A DNA stretch of 64,000 nt from Ignavibacteria bacterium. GTDB taxonomy: Bacteria > Bacteroidota > Ignavibacteria > Kapaibacteriales > UBA4661. The number at the start of each line of letters is the position of its first letter. Within the stretch, counting starts at the first letter, position 1. The stretch is taken from assembly GCA_013298775.1 (NCBI GenBank), contig JAAFIV010000022.1, forward strand, positions 1-64,000. The letters are read 5' to 3'. Under the pieces are notes generated by a model, which had not been told where the DNA came from, searched no databases, and worked only from the letters and a program-made list of their open reading frames with translations. The position numbers and the translations under genes were made by a program. Of the stretch, positions 1-9,092 are shown in pieces.

Positions 1-117
1 CAAATGAAGCATTACTGGATTCGTCTGGCAGCCTTTGAGTCTTTCACCGCACTCCGTACCGAAGTTTACCGTGTCCTTAATGCTATTGGCTCAGAATACC
101 GAATTTCTTTTCAATAG
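1..117 (+). CDS. 3' end of a probable transposase gene (partial, cut by window start)
   Basis: An open frame enters from the left edge and ends at TAG 115-117, giving 38 C-terminal residues. They contain FESFTALRTEV and end in IGSEYRISFQ. From memory this resembles the C-terminus of IS630-type DDE transposases, where an aromatic-rich helix is followed by a short YxI-F end. No catalytic residues are visible because the body of the gene lies outside the window, so family assignment is weak. It could instead be the end of an unrelated protein. No terminal inverted repeat of an insertion sequence could be identified downstream. Confidence 0.4.
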   Translation, partial: QMKHYWIRLAAFESFTALRTEVYRVLNAIGSEYRISFQ

Positions 118-160
118 GTACTTAGGAACGACAAAAAATAAATGTGCATTTTTCTTGATT

Positions 161-235
161 GGTAGCACAGACACTCCTGTTTCAAGCCTCTTCAAACCCG
201 CATGAAGACTTGCAGATAAGAGTGTCTGCGCTACC
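161..235. repeat. Interspersed inverted repeat, GGTAGCACAGACACTC family
   Basis: The left arm GGTAGCACAGACACTC starts at 161 and the right arm GAGTGTCTGCGCTACC ends at 235; they are imperfect reverse complements around a loop of about 35 bases. Related elements lie at 27965-28044 and 46451-46562. The 68-codon ORF through it (159-365) is an artefact of the repeat. The rest of 118-307 holds nothing I can name. Confidence 0.75.
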
Positions 236-307
236 GAAGCCTAAAGAAGTTCATCCATTGATTTTTCTTTCATTCCTTAGGTACAATTCATTACCCAACA
301 TGATAAT

Positions 308-1987
308 TTACTCTCGAAAACCTTCTTCGCTCGGTAAATACTGGGTTGTAGGCAAGCTAATGTAGAATGTTGTCCCTTTGCCAAGTTCAGATTCAAACCG
401 TATTGTGCCGCGATGCGCATCAACACAGCGTTTGACGATAGTTAAGCCCATTCCTGTTCCTTGCAGCACACCCACATTATTACCACGATAAAACAGCTCA
501 TACACGTGTGCATAGTCTTCGGTGGAAATACCAATGCCATTATCCTGTATTTCCAGTAGTAATGCGCCTTCCGAGACTTCTACGCGAAGGCGTACCGTCG
601 AGCGCGGGGGCGAGAATTTGAGCGCATTTGCAAGCAAATTGGTAATAAGAGAGCGCAGCAAAGTAGCATCCGCAGGAACAAGCATTTGTGCGGGGTCTGG
701 CAAAAACTCTGTTTCAAGAATATGGTCGTTGCTATCGAAAACGAGGGTTTCTTTAATTGCTTCATTGCACAGTTTATAGACATCGGTTGAGCGCAAAAAG
801 GCGACGATATTTTCTTTCATACTGCGCTCAATAAACACCACTTCATCTAGCAATTCCGTCATTCGTCGCACGCTGCGCTGTATTTGGAAGTGGAGTTTAT
901 TCCGTTTTTCTTCTATCATTTTTGGCGCACTTGCTTGGAGAATTTCCGACGATGAGTAAATCACCGTCATCGGAGTTCTAAATTCGTGCGAGACTACTGT
1001 TACAAAGTTTGCCTTGAGTTTGTTCAATTCTTGCTCGCGTTGGAGCGCAATGCGCGTTTCTTCCTGCGCACGGCGTAAATCCGTGATGTCGAGCGCGGTG
1101 GTAATGAGGAACATGTCGTTATTCGGCATGATAAATTTTACGGTCGTGAAGTATAGGTAAAATTCTTTGCCCGACCACGTGACGAAATGCCGCTCGCCGT
1201 GCATTTGTCGCTCGTCGTCGCTTTCGACAAAACGCGCTAAACGGTCGGTTGCTTCTTGCCTTTCGTGTTCTTTGTAGAGGAGCGAAAAATGTTTCCCCAA
1301 GAGGTCATCGGCTTTATAGCCAAACATTGCACAAAACTTCGGATTTAAGCGAATGTATCGCCCCGAACGGTGCAGTAGCGCGATTCCCACATCCACGCTA
1401 TCCACCACCAACGACAAAAACTGCTCGCTCTGCCGAAAGGAGAGTTCTGCTTCTTTGCGAATCAGCACCTCGCGGCTCAGTTCCCTGTTCAGGCGTTCCA
1501 ATTCCTCCGTGCGCTCCCCGACACGCTTTTCCAGTTCTTCATTCAAAATGCGAATTTCTTCGTCGTTCCGCCACAATTCAGCAATTTCTCCTAAGGAGCT
1601 TTTCAAATTATCAATTTCCATCATCGGAGCGGTAATGTCTTGTAGCGTCAAGACCAGTATTTCTGCGCCCTCCGAGCTACGCATCGTGCGAGCAAGCGGG
1701 TGGAGAATACGAAACGCATCGCCCTGTAAACGGCATGGAATCAGGCGTTCAAAGGCAGCAAAGGTTTCAATGTGCGGCTGCGCCCAATAATCCTCAAAGG
1801 CACGCTGAAATTCAGGTGTTTGCAAGGTTTCAAACCAAGGGCGAATATCCTCACCAAGAAGAGCCTGCGCACCAAGCTGTGTCCATTCTACAAGCTGCGC
1901 GTTCCAGATATGGACGGTATAATTGCGGTCGAGCGCAAGCACCCCCACACAGAGCAAATCAAACGAAGAACGTTCTTGAGCGGTCAT
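308..1987 (-). CDS. PAS-domain sensor histidine kinase
   Basis: A 559-residue cytoplasmic-looking kinase with no obvious transmembrane segment. Residues 1-115 look like a first, divergent PAS domain. Residues 130-190 are charged and heptad-like (coiled coil). A canonical PAS/PAC follows at about 195-310. The HisKA dimerisation domain carries the phospho-acceptor His334 in VVSHEFRTP. The C-terminal HATPase_c has the N box (NLLANALKF), G1 (DNGIGI) and G2 (GTGMGLTIVK). It should autophosphorylate and pass phosphate to a response regulator, but none is adjacent, so it is an orphan kinase. It is read away from surE, which is also on the minus strand 120 bases upstream. The signal sensed is unknown. 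Complete at both ends. Confidence 0.93.
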   Translation of the reverse strand: MTAQERSSFDLLCVGVLALDRNYTVHIWNAQLVEWTQLGAQALLGEDIRPWFETLQTPEFQRAFEDYWAQPHIETFAAFERLIPCRLQGDAFRILHPLARTMRSSEGAEILVLTLQDITAPMMEIDNLKSSLGEIAELWRNDEEIRILNEELEKRVGERTEELERLNRELSREVLIRKEAELSFRQSEQFLSLVVDSVDVGIALLHRSGRYIRLNPKFCAMFGYKADDLLGKHFSLLYKEHERQEATDRLARFVESDDERQMHGERHFVTWSGKEFYLYFTTVKFIMPNNDMFLITTALDITDLRRAQEETRIALQREQELNKLKANFVTVVSHEFRTPMTVIYSSSEILQASAPKMIEEKRNKLHFQIQRSVRRMTELLDEVVFIERSMKENIVAFLRSTDVYKLCNEAIKETLVFDSNDHILETEFLPDPAQMLVPADATLLRSLITNLLANALKFSPPRSTVRLRVEVSEGALLLEIQDNGIGISTEDYAHVYELFYRGNNVGVLQGTGMGLTIVKRCVDAHRGTIRFESELGKGTTFYISLPTTQYLPSEEGFRE

Positions 1988-2106
1988 ACAATCAAGGATG
2001 AGGGGTGAAAATTGAGGGCTGAAGAAAAACTAAAAAGGAATGTATTCGATACAATCAACGTGATGAATGACAAAAATTTCATTCCTCAGATTTCATAATT
2101 CATCCC

Positions 2107-2874
2107 CTATCCAAGCCGTAGCGTGTGCAAGGCTTCAAGCGGGGAGAGCATTTCGTCGTTGGTCAGACGATAGCGCACGGGCGTAACCGAGACGTAGCCT
2201 GCTTTCATCGCACCTTCGTCGGTGTCTAAACCGTTATCAATGGAATTGTACTGTCCTGAAAGCCAGAAGTATTCGCGTCCCATTGGGTCTTTGCGTCGCT
2301 CGTAGGCATCTTCCCAACCCGATGTTCCCTGCGAAGTAACGCGAATGCCCTTGATTTCCTCAAGCGGAATATTCGGCACGTTCACATTCAAAATTGTATC
2401 TTTGGGAATACTAAAACTGTGAAAGCGAGAAGCAATCAGGGCTGCGTACTCGGCGGCTGGTTTTGCATCGGCGCGGTGGTCGAGAGAATCCAGCGACACC
2501 GCCATAGACGGTACACCCATCATCATCCCTTCGCTGGCGGCAGAAACGGTGCCAGAGTACAAGATATTTTTTGAGGTATTCGAGCCATGATTGATGCCCG
2601 ACACCAACAAATCCGGCGGCTCGGAAAGCAACGAACAAACGGCAAGTTTCACGCAATCGGCGGGCGTACCATTGATGGCATATCCGAAGACACCACCCTC
2701 GCGGCGTACTTTCGTGGCGCGAAGTGGGTCGCTCACGGTCAGAGCGTGTCCTACTGCGCTTTGCTGGCGGTCTGGCGCGACAACGGTTACCGAGCCAACC
2801 TTTGCCAGAGCTTGCGCCAGTGCGAAAATACCAGCAGAATCTATGCCATCGTCGTTTGTTACAAGAATGTTCAT
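2107..2874 (-). CDS. surE: 5'/3'-nucleotidase SurE
   Basis: A 255-residue SurE family phosphatase that removes phosphate from nucleoside monophosphates in the cytoplasm, a stationary-phase survival function in other bacteria. It begins MNILVTNDDGID. The metal ligands expected for the family are present: Asp8, Asp9, Ser39 (DRQQSAVG) and Asn95 (SGINHGSN). GTPADCV at about residue 69 is also conserved. Length is normal for the family. No isoaspartate methyltransferase gene (pcm), its frequent partner elsewhere, is adjacent. Start ATG 2872-2874 coincides with the conserved first residues, so it is secure. Confidence 0.96.
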   Translation of the reverse strand: MNILVTNDDGIDSAGIFALAQALAKVGSVTVVAPDRQQSAVGHALTVSDPLRATKVRREGGVFGYAINGTPADCVKLAVCSLLSEPPDLLVSGINHGSNTSKNILYSGTVSAASEGMMMGVPSMAVSLDSLDHRADAKPAAEYAALIASRFHSFSIPKDTILNVNVPNIPLEEIKGIRVTSQGTSGWEDAYERRKDPMGREYFWLSGQYNSIDNGLDTDEGAMKAGYVSVTPVRYRLTNDEMLSPLEALHTLRLG

Positions 2875-3171
2875 GGGAAAAATACGGTAGTATGTTGAAT
2901 AGTTTTTTTACTAATGAGATTTCATGCGACTTGTACGCTATTTCTTTGCGACTTGCCACGCATCATGAATACTTCTGCGCAAAAGGTTGTCTAATCGTTG
3001 CCCAATCAATAAACATTTGAAAATCGGAACAGAGCGCGATAAAGATAATTCCTAAGATACGGCTTGTTTGCTTTTCGCACAATGATTTTCCGTGATTTTT
3101 CGTACAAGACTTCATACAAGATTTTGTATAAGATTTTGCACAAAATATTTCCCACTTTTCGAGGTATTTCT

Positions 3172-5439
3172 ATGCGTTCTCATGCAGTATTTGCATCAAG
3201 CATTATGCGCAGATGTCTCATCATTGCTCTCTTTGGGGGCTTTTTTGTTGGCATGGTGCCGTCTCTTTGCGCACAAGGTTTGGTGGCACTGAAAAAATTT
3301 CCGTATGCAGAATCAGGTTTTACGGAACGCCAAGCGGCAGCATATTTGCTGGACAGATTTAGCTTTGGTGCGCGGTCGGGCGATGTTGATTCTGTTCTGC
3401 ACAAAGGCTTGGTAGCGTGGTTTGAGGAGCAGTTACGCGGCGGAATTCCTGAAGACCCCTTGCAAACTCGCTTGCAGGACTTCAGCACCTTGCGCATGAG
3501 CAATGAAGAAATTGCACATACATTCCCCAATGTCGGACTGCTTTTGCGCCAAGCCATGCAGGATGGCGTGATTTCTAAAGCCGACCGCACGGATATGGAG
3601 AAAGCCGAATATCGTCAAACATTGAGGAAATACGGGGAGTCCAAGGGGTATCGCCCCAAGCGGCAGTTGTATGGCGAAATGTATGCACAGAAAATGTTGC
3701 GGGCGTTGTATTCGCCTAATCAATTGCACGAAGTTTTGACGGATTTTTGGTTCAATCATTTCAATGTTTCCATCACCGATAATCAAGCCGACCAGTACGT
3801 TTTACCCTACGAGCGCGATGCTATTCGACCAAACGTTGTGGGCAATTTCCGCACGCTGCTTGGCGCGACCGCAAAACATCCTGCGATGCTGGCATATCTG
3901 GACAATGCCCAATCCACCGCGCCTGAAGGCACACCAACAACGCTTTCACTGCGCTTGGATAGCATCAAAATGGAGAAAGGCGCGGCGGGCGCAATGAAAC
4001 GGCGTTTTCTTGATGGAGCGCAAAAACGCGGAAAAGCTCTCCGCGACTCGGCATTGCAACAAATTCCAGCAGAATTGCGCCCACAACGCGGCATCAACGA
4101 AAACTACGCTCGCGAACTGATGGAACTGCACACACTCGGCGTGGATGGCGGCTATACACAACGCGACGTTACCGAAGCCGCACGAATCCTCACGGGCTGG
4201 ACGGTCTATCCGTACAATATCGCACGCGAAGGACGAGCGAAAAAATTGGCAGAATGGCTGGAACGAGGAGAAAGTCTTGGTTTTATGCGGCAAGGTGATT
4301 TCCTTTTTCGCGCCGATGCCCACGACGCAACCGAAAAAACCTTCTTAGGACGATGCTTCCCAGCCGGAGGAACGATAAATGAAGGGGAAGAACTCCTCGA
4401 CATACTTGCTGAAAACCCAGCAACGGCGCGGTTTATCTGCACAAAGCTCGCTCGTCGCTTTGTGGCAGATGTTCCGCCAGAGCCGCTTGTACAGCGCATG
4501 GTTGCGAACTTTGCGGCAAGTAAGGGAAATATTGCTGAAGTTCTTCGGGCAATGGTTTCTGCGCCAGAATTTTGGACAATAGCAATTGCTCCAACGCCAG
4601 CAACGGCGGCACTTGTAAGCTCGCAGGCTACTCCGCAATCAAATAATAAAAAGAGTGAAAATGGCAAGAAATCAAGTAAGAAACCAAATAAGAAAAAAGC
4701 GACAGAAGTGAGTAATGGCAAGACTTTTGGGGCAAGTTTTGCTACAACAACAGCACAAACAACATTCCTGCGCAGCAAGATAAAATCACCCTTCGAGCTT
4801 GCCGTGAGTGCGCTTCGTGCCTTGAATGCCGATGTGCAACGTCCACGCGAAGTGCTGGAATGGGTGCGCAAAATCGGACAACCTTTGTACGCATACCAAG
4901 CACCAACGGGCTTTCCCGACCGCGCAACGGCATGGATAAACACGGGTTCGCTGCTCAATCGGATGAATTTCGGTATCAATCTCGCGTCAGGAAATATTGG
5001 CGGTGTGAGCTTCGACCTTGCTGCTTTGAACAATTTCCACGAACCTCAATCGCTCGAAGACGCGCTCCAAACCTACACGACGCTTCTTCTTCCAGAACGC
5101 AACAACGCTGAAACCGTGCGCCTTTTGAAGCCTGTTCTCGCCGACCCCACCTTTGCACAAAAGCTGGATAATGCAGCGCAAGCGAGCGGAGAAGTATCTA
5201 CGCCAATGGCAGAAAACATGAGGAGTGGTGCGCCTTTACGAGCAAAGGCATCCTCAAATCCAAAAGCAAAAAGCGATACGGAACATGATGTGGATTGGGA
5301 AGAACATGCGCCAAGCGCGGGCATGCAAAAAACAGGAAAACAAGACGACGGAAAAGCAAGGAAAAATGCGGTCTCAGCAAGTGGACTTGCGCAAGTTGTG
5401 GGAATTATCTTGGGTTCGCCGGAGTTTCAGAGGAGATAA
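3172..5439 (+). CDS. Secreted DUF1800 family protein
   Basis: A DUF1800 protein of 755 residues from ATG 3172, which follows GAGGT at a suitable distance. An in-frame TTG at 3064 exists, but the extra residues are a repetitive Tyr-Lys-Ile stretch encoded by short direct repeats, so I reject it. ATG 3208 is an alternative start that gives a compact signal peptide (MRRCLIIALFGGFFVG, ending near SLCAQG). The body has family landmarks: AAYLLDRFSFGARSGDV, DFWFNHFNV, NENYARELMELHTLGV, and TEAARILTGWT. A Lys/Ser/Asn-rich insertion lies near residues 485-510 and a charged tail near 700-745. DUF1800 proteins are usually followed by a DUF1501 gene; none is here. The biochemical role is unknown. Confidence 0.9.
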   Translation: MRSHAVFASSIMRRCLIIALFGGFFVGMVPSLCAQGLVALKKFPYAESGFTERQAAAYLLDRFSFGARSGDVDSVLHKGLVAWFEEQLRGGIPEDPLQTRLQDFSTLRMSNEEIAHTFPNVGLLLRQAMQDGVISKADRTDMEKAEYRQTLRKYGESKGYRPKRQLYGEMYAQKMLRALYSPNQLHEVLTDFWFNHFNVSITDNQADQYVLPYERDAIRPNVVGNFRTLLGATAKHPAMLAYLDNAQSTAPEGTPTTLSLRLDSIKMEKGAAGAMKRRFLDGAQKRGKALRDSALQQIPAELRPQRGINENYARELMELHTLGVDGGYTQRDVTEAARILTGWTVYPYNIAREGRAKKLAEWLERGESLGFMRQGDFLFRADAHDATEKTFLGRCFPAGGTINEGEELLDILAENPATARFICTKLARRFVADVPPEPLVQRMVANFAASKGNIAEVLRAMVSAPEFWTIAIAPTPATAALVSSQATPQSNNKKSENGKKSSKKPNKKKATEVSNGKTFGASFATTTAQTTFLRSKIKSPFELAVSALRALNADVQRPREVLEWVRKIGQPLYAYQAPTGFPDRATAWINTGSLLNRMNFGINLASGNIGGVSFDLAALNNFHEPQSLEDALQTYTTLLLPERNNAETVRLLKPVLADPTFAQKLDNAAQASGEVSTPMAENMRSGAPLRAKASSNPKAKSDTEHDVDWEEHAPSAGMQKTGKQDDGKARKNAVSASGLAQVVGIILGSPEFQRR

Positions 5440-5477
5440 GGAAGGCTCAAAAATTAAGTGGATAAACTTCAAAATAT

Positions 5478-5556
5478 TAGTGGCACAGACATTCTTGTCT
5501 GTGAGTGTTAGTGCGGGTTTCAGCGACAAACACAGACAAGAATGTCTGTGCCACTA
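5478..5556. repeat. Perfect 26-bp inverted repeat, CACAGACAAGAATGTCTGTG family
   Basis: Arms at 5478-5503 and 5531-5556 are exact reverse complements (26 of 26) around a 27-base loop. Each arm itself contains an internal near-palindrome (CAGACATTCTTGTCTG). The same 26-mer occurs at 48742-48821 with the loop in the opposite orientation, and a degenerate copy lies at 8986-9066. It sits between two convergent genes, so it might also act as a terminator-like hairpin. Confidence 0.9.
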
Positions 5557-5603
5557 TGAACTTTCATCACTTATTTTTCGCCCATTCCTAAGCGGGGTTG
5601 CAA

Positions 5604-6398
5604 TTAGTCAATTTCTACTTCAACAGCTTCTTCGCCATAAATCCGTGCAAACCACGCACGGTCAATTTCTTGCGGACTGCCTTCAAACATCAGTTCGCCG
5701 CCCTTGAGCGCAATGACGCGGCTTGCGTACTGACGCACGAGGCTGAGAAAATGAAGATTACAAATCACTGTCGTGCCGTGTTCTTTGTTGATGCGTTCCA
5801 GATACTGCATCACCGAATGCGACGTAGCGGGGTCGAGACTGGCAACGGGTTCATCGGCAAGAAGGATTTTCGGGCTTTGCATGAGCGTCCGTGCGATGGC
5901 AACGCGCTGTTGCTGCCCGCCACTGAGCGCATCGGCACGGACTTCCGCTTTTTCTGCCAGCCCGACAATTTCTAGCTTTTCACGTGCTTCATTGCGCAAT
6001 TCTTGTGGAAATTTCCCCGTAATAGACTGCCACACAGGAAGCCTTCCCAAGCGTCCTGCAATCACGTTTTCCAGGACCGAGCGACGTTTGATGAGATTAA
6101 AGTGCTGAAACACCATGCCGATTTCCTGCCGATACGCCCGCAAATCCTCGCCGGAAAGATGGGTAACGTCGCGTCCTTGAAAGAGAATCTGCCCGCTTGT
6201 CGGCTCGTGCAGACGATTGATGCAGCGCAGAAACGTTGATTTTCCCGAACCACTCAGACCTATCACCACAAGGAACTCGCCCTGCTCCACGCTCATACTT
6301 ACGCCCTTGAGGGCATGTGTGCCGTTGGAATAGACCTTCTCCAAATGCGAGATTTCTAACAATGCGGATGACTGCGCCGTAGCCAGTGACAGAGCCAT
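5604..6398 (-). CDS. phnC: Phosphonate ABC transporter ATP-binding protein PhnC
   Basis: A 264-residue ABC ATPase predicted to power phosphonate import at the inner membrane. Walker A is GLSGSGKST, the Q loop VFQHFNL, the signature [14 protein letters not shown], Walker B ILLADEP, and the switch His lies in NLHFLSL. The insertion NVIAGRLGRLPVWQS after the Q loop is the PhnC-type stretch (GRLGR), which separates it from other importer ATPases. In most genomes phnC sits with phnD and phnE; here the only permease candidate is phnE at 32355-33443, 26 kb away, and no binding protein is visible. The substrate could be phosphonate or phosphite. Confidence 0.88.
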   Translation of the reverse strand: MALSLATAQSSALLEISHLEKVYSNGTHALKGVSMSVEQGEFLVVIGLSGSGKSTFLRCINRLHEPTSGQILFQGRDVTHLSGEDLRAYRQEIGMVFQHFNLIKRRSVLENVIAGRLGRLPVWQSITGKFPQELRNEAREKLEIVGLAEKAEVRADALSGGQQQRVAIARTLMQSPKILLADEPVASLDPATSHSVMQYLERINKEHGTTVICNLHFLSLVRQYASRVIALKGGELMFEGSPQEIDRAWFARIYGEEAVEVEID

Positions 6399-6461
6399 AG
6401 AGTGTGGTGAAGAGGTTGGAGGGAGAATCGGGATATTATTACGTATTACGCTGTTACAAAC

Positions 6462-6989
6462 TTATTCTGCAAGAAACGTGGACCAAACTTTGTCGCCTTG
6501 ATTCGAGGTAATGATGCGCTGAAGTTTCGGGAAATTCAAGCCAAATACTTCGGCAACCATCACAAGATTTTCAATTTCTTCAGCAGAAATGTTCGAGCCT
6601 TCGCCCGTATCGGAGAAATCGCCAGAAGCGGATGCAACGTTCCAACCCATCACAAACACCATCGTTTTGAATTCTGTGCCTATTTGCGGGGGCAGCTTAG
6701 AATCAAGGATAGTAGCGGCTTCGCGCAATCCTTGATAGGCGCGTTGCGGGTCATTCTTTGCACGATGAAGAATATCAATAAACGAAGCGTTCATGTCCAT
6801 AAACACAGCACGGCAAAACTCATCTCTGAGATTTGGTGCGGTGTCCAGCATAGACTGGAAGGCTTCCGTTTCTTGTTCATCGAAAATGCTATCCGAGCCA
6901 GCAACTTGATAAAATACCCAAAAAGGAACCAGATACAAGACCCCAAGCTCTTCGGCGGTAAATTTCTGCAAAAGTGGATGCGTCGTCAT
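6462..6989 (-). CDS. TerB-like hypothetical protein, first of two paralogues
   Basis: A 175-residue soluble protein. I place the start at ATG 6987-6989 because GGGGAGGAG lies seven bases upstream; the longer GTG start at 7010 would read through that Shine-Dalgarno site. The N-terminal part VAGSDSIFDEQETEAFQSML resembles the Asp-rich first helices of TerB-fold proteins. The conserved core SASGDFSDTGEGSNISAEE is shared almost exactly with the neighbour at 7199-7714, and both end in a KVW/KIW-x-F segment. The pair are clearly tandem duplicates. Function is unknown; TerB-fold proteins are linked to metal or membrane stress, but the fold call here is tentative. Confidence 0.75.
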   Translation of the reverse strand: MTTHPLLQKFTAEELGVLYLVPFWVFYQVAGSDSIFDEQETEAFQSMLDTAPNLRDEFCRAVFMDMNASFIDILHRAKNDPQRAYQGLREAATILDSKLPPQIGTEFKTMVFVMGWNVASASGDFSDTGEGSNISAEEIENLVMVAEVFGLNFPKLQRIITSNQGDKVWSTFLAE

Positions 6990-7198
6990 AGAAAAACTCC
7001 TCCCCAACACACGATGAGGGTAAATGAAAATAGAAGTGGAAATTATTCACAAAATACATCAGCCTTGAGAACATCAGCCTTGAGAACTCAATGCTGCATA
7101 CATCACCCTTGAATGCAAGAACCATTCAATGCGCGAAACCGAATCATTGTCGTTATACATCTCATACATCTATTGGCTATTGATGCCGCATCTATGAT

Positions 7199-7714
7199 TT
7201 ATGCGGTTTTCAAGAAAGAATGCCAAATTTTCCCACCGTCGCTGGAGGTAATCACACGGCTCAGTTTTGCTGTGCTGAGACTGAGTGCTTCTGCGATTTG
7301 TGTAAGATTTTCGATTTCTTCCTGCGAGATATTTGAGCCTTCGCCCGTATCGGTAAGGTCGCCGGAAGCAGCCGCCACCGACCAGCCCACCACAAATACT
7401 AAGAGCTTGAAATCTTCACATTCCGACGGAGACGACTTTCGCGAAACAAGCTCCATTGTTTTCTGAATGCCACTGATTGGCTCTTCACTTTTGGAACGCA
7501 AAACAGCTTCGTCGAATTCCTTCTGCAAGCCCGTAAATACGTCGCGAGCGAAACTTTCCACGAGGTTTTCTGCGTCCTTGAGCATACGCTTAAAGGTTGC
7601 GATTTCTCGCTGGTCAATGACACTATCTGCGCCGGCAACGGCATAAAAAACCCAGAGTGGAATTAAGTGAAGTGTTGAGATTTCTTCTGGTGTGTAATGT
7701 TGAAGTCGAGACAT
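7199..7714 (-). CDS. TerB-like hypothetical protein, second paralogue
   Basis: A 171-residue protein with a strong ribosome site (GGGAGG four bases before ATG 7712-7714). It aligns along its whole length with the 6462-6989 product: WVFYAVAGADSVIDQRE matches WVFYQVAGSDSIFDEQE, and AASGDLTDTGEGSNISQEE matches SASGDFSDTGEGSNISAEE. The gap between the genes is about 210 bases, so they are adjacent but not overlapping. The conserved Asp/Glu/Ser core suggests a shared ligand site. Neither shows a signal peptide or membrane segment. Function unknown. Confidence 0.75.
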   Translation of the reverse strand: MSRLQHYTPEEISTLHLIPLWVFYAVAGADSVIDQREIATFKRMLKDAENLVESFARDVFTGLQKEFDEAVLRSKSEEPISGIQKTMELVSRKSSPSECEDFKLLVFVVGWSVAAASGDLTDTGEGSNISQEEIENLTQIAEALSLSTAKLSRVITSSDGGKIWHSFLKTA

Positions 7715-7940
7715 GATACCTCCCTCAAACTGAGGATGGAGTGTGAAAAACGATGGAAATATGCTGCGTCATGGACGCTGCGTTCGTACGCTGGGGGGAA
7801 AACAAATCAAGCACGAAGATAACTCTATTTGGCACACATAAACAAGCATCTCACCGCCGAAAAGGGGATTTTTTTTGCCGTCCGGCATATTTTGTGCGCA
7901 ATTTTATACTAAACTCTTGTAGTCAAGCGCGTTTCGGGCT

Positions 7941-8018
7941 TTATGCGGCTTTCTTTCCACGCTCTTTGCGTCTTCCCTTATCATTTTTTTTCGTCATTTT
8001 TTTTATCATTTTTTTCAT
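7941..8018 (-). CDS. Possible 25-residue lysine-rich micro-ORF overlapping the YIP1 gene stop
   Basis: The ATG (8016-8018) overlaps the TGA of the upstream YIP1 gene as ATGA, a typical coupling arrangement. It encodes 25 residues, 13 of them Lys or Arg, beginning MKKMIKKMTKK and ending RGKKAA. The nucleotide sequence is three runs of A separated by ATGA/ATGAC, so low-complexity slippage is a strong alternative explanation. The 7715-7940 stretch to its right holds no gene that I can see. Confidence 0.25.
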   Translation of the reverse strand: MKKMIKKMTKKNDKGRRKERGKKAA

Positions 8019-8788
8019 CCTACCAATTTGCTGCTTGCCCACGCAAATATGCCCGTAAACATGAGGACAATCACCAATGCTGTTGCGCCAATGCCGATAC
8101 CTTGTGTTCGCGACATTCCTACATGTCGCGCTGTTACTATGCCGACAACGATATATTCCCAGATAGTAAATGGGTTGATGCGTCCATAAAATTGCAGCAT
8201 GGCGGGGTTTTCGCTTAAATCCATAAACGCGGCGGGCGAAAGCGAAAGGAACATTGAATTGCCAGCAAATTGAATCATGCACCCAACTAGAATGCCGATA
8301 GATGCTATGCTCGCACCGTAATTGGTGAGACCAATAATTGCCAAAACTGGTGGCGGTTCGCTGTTAAAAAGGCGTTGCAAAATCCAAAAAAGCAGACCAA
8401 AAAGAAACATGCTAATCATCACAAAAATAATGGAAATACCGAGCGTCCGAACAAAAGAAAACTCCAAGCGTTCGCGCACTTTTTCCAATTCTTGTTCAAT
8501 CTGCCCTTCCGCCACGCCCTGTTTGCGCATAATGCGCTCAACAGTTTGCGCCTGCATTTTGTACATCTGCCCGCTAATACCGTCATTGACAGAATACAAA
8601 TACGACGCACCAACACTGATAAAAGTGAGCAATAATGACGCAAAAGCGATAATGCGTCCAGGATATTGCACCAGACGCGTTGCCAGTTCTTCGGGTTGCA
8701 TAATAATATCAGCAAAACCTTGTAGCCAGCTTGTTTGCTCGTTTGCAGAAGATTCTGTTTCGAGCGGGGAATGTTCCATTGTGTCCAT
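8015..8788 (-). CDS. YIP1 family integral membrane protein
   Basis: A 257-residue protein with about five hydrophobic spans: near residues 45-65, 118-142, 152-175, 195-215 and 228-252. Between spans one and two lies a charged helical loop (about residues 70-110, rich in Gln, Glu and Arg). The N-terminus is acidic and carries IIMQPEELATRLVQYPGR, which resembles the motif preceding the first span in bacterial YIP1 proteins. In eukaryotes the fold is in Golgi trafficking, but bacterial members have no defined role. No enzyme motif is present. Confidence 0.7.
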   Translation of the reverse strand: MDTMEHSPLETESSANEQTSWLQGFADIIMQPEELATRLVQYPGRIIAFASLLLTFISVGASYLYSVNDGISGQMYKMQAQTVERIMRKQGVAEGQIEQELEKVRERLEFSFVRTLGISIIFVMISMFLFGLLFWILQRLFNSEPPPVLAIIGLTNYGASIASIGILVGCMIQFAGNSMFLSLSPAAFMDLSENPAMLQFYGRINPFTIWEYIVVGIVTARHVGMSRTQGIGIGATALVIVLMFTGIFAWASSKLVG

Positions 8789-8985
8789 AGTTGTCGTGAT
8801 TGGTGTGGGAGAGAACGTTTGTGTATAAAATCTGCATTAAAAATACAAAACTTGCCACAATCTTTGCTCGATTCTTTCCATCTGTGGGGTGAACAATTAA
8901 CTGGACAAACGGCAAAAATATTTAGCAGCACAGATATTCTATGTTATCTGCACTGGAGAGCTGTACATGACAAAACTTCTTCAGC

Positions 8986-9066
8986 AATAGCATAGACATT
9001 CTTGTCCGTGAGTGTTGGTACGGGATTCAGCTGAGAAACACAGACGGGAATGTCTGTGCCACTATT
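8986..9066. repeat. Degenerate copy of the CACAGACAAGAATGTCTGTG inverted repeat
   Basis: Left arm AATAGCATAGACATTCTTGT and right arm near 9039-9066 pair with several mismatches; the loop AGTGTTGGTACGGGATTCAG is homologous to the loop of the 5478-5556 copy. It lies between yip1 and the end of mnmH. The remainder of 8789-8985 has no recognisable gene. Confidence 0.75.
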
Positions 9067-9092
9067 GAAGAAACTTTACCACGTGGTAGATT

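Noticed and set aside
3064-3171. TTG start and leader of the DUF1800 protein
   Set aside because: Repetitive Tyr-Lys-Ile residues from short direct repeats; ATG 3172 or 3208 gives a proper signal peptide.
4206-5033. Long minus-strand ORF inside the DUF1800 gene (275 aa)
   Set aside because: It is antisense to a well-supported coding gene, has low-complexity composition and no ribosome site or family motif.
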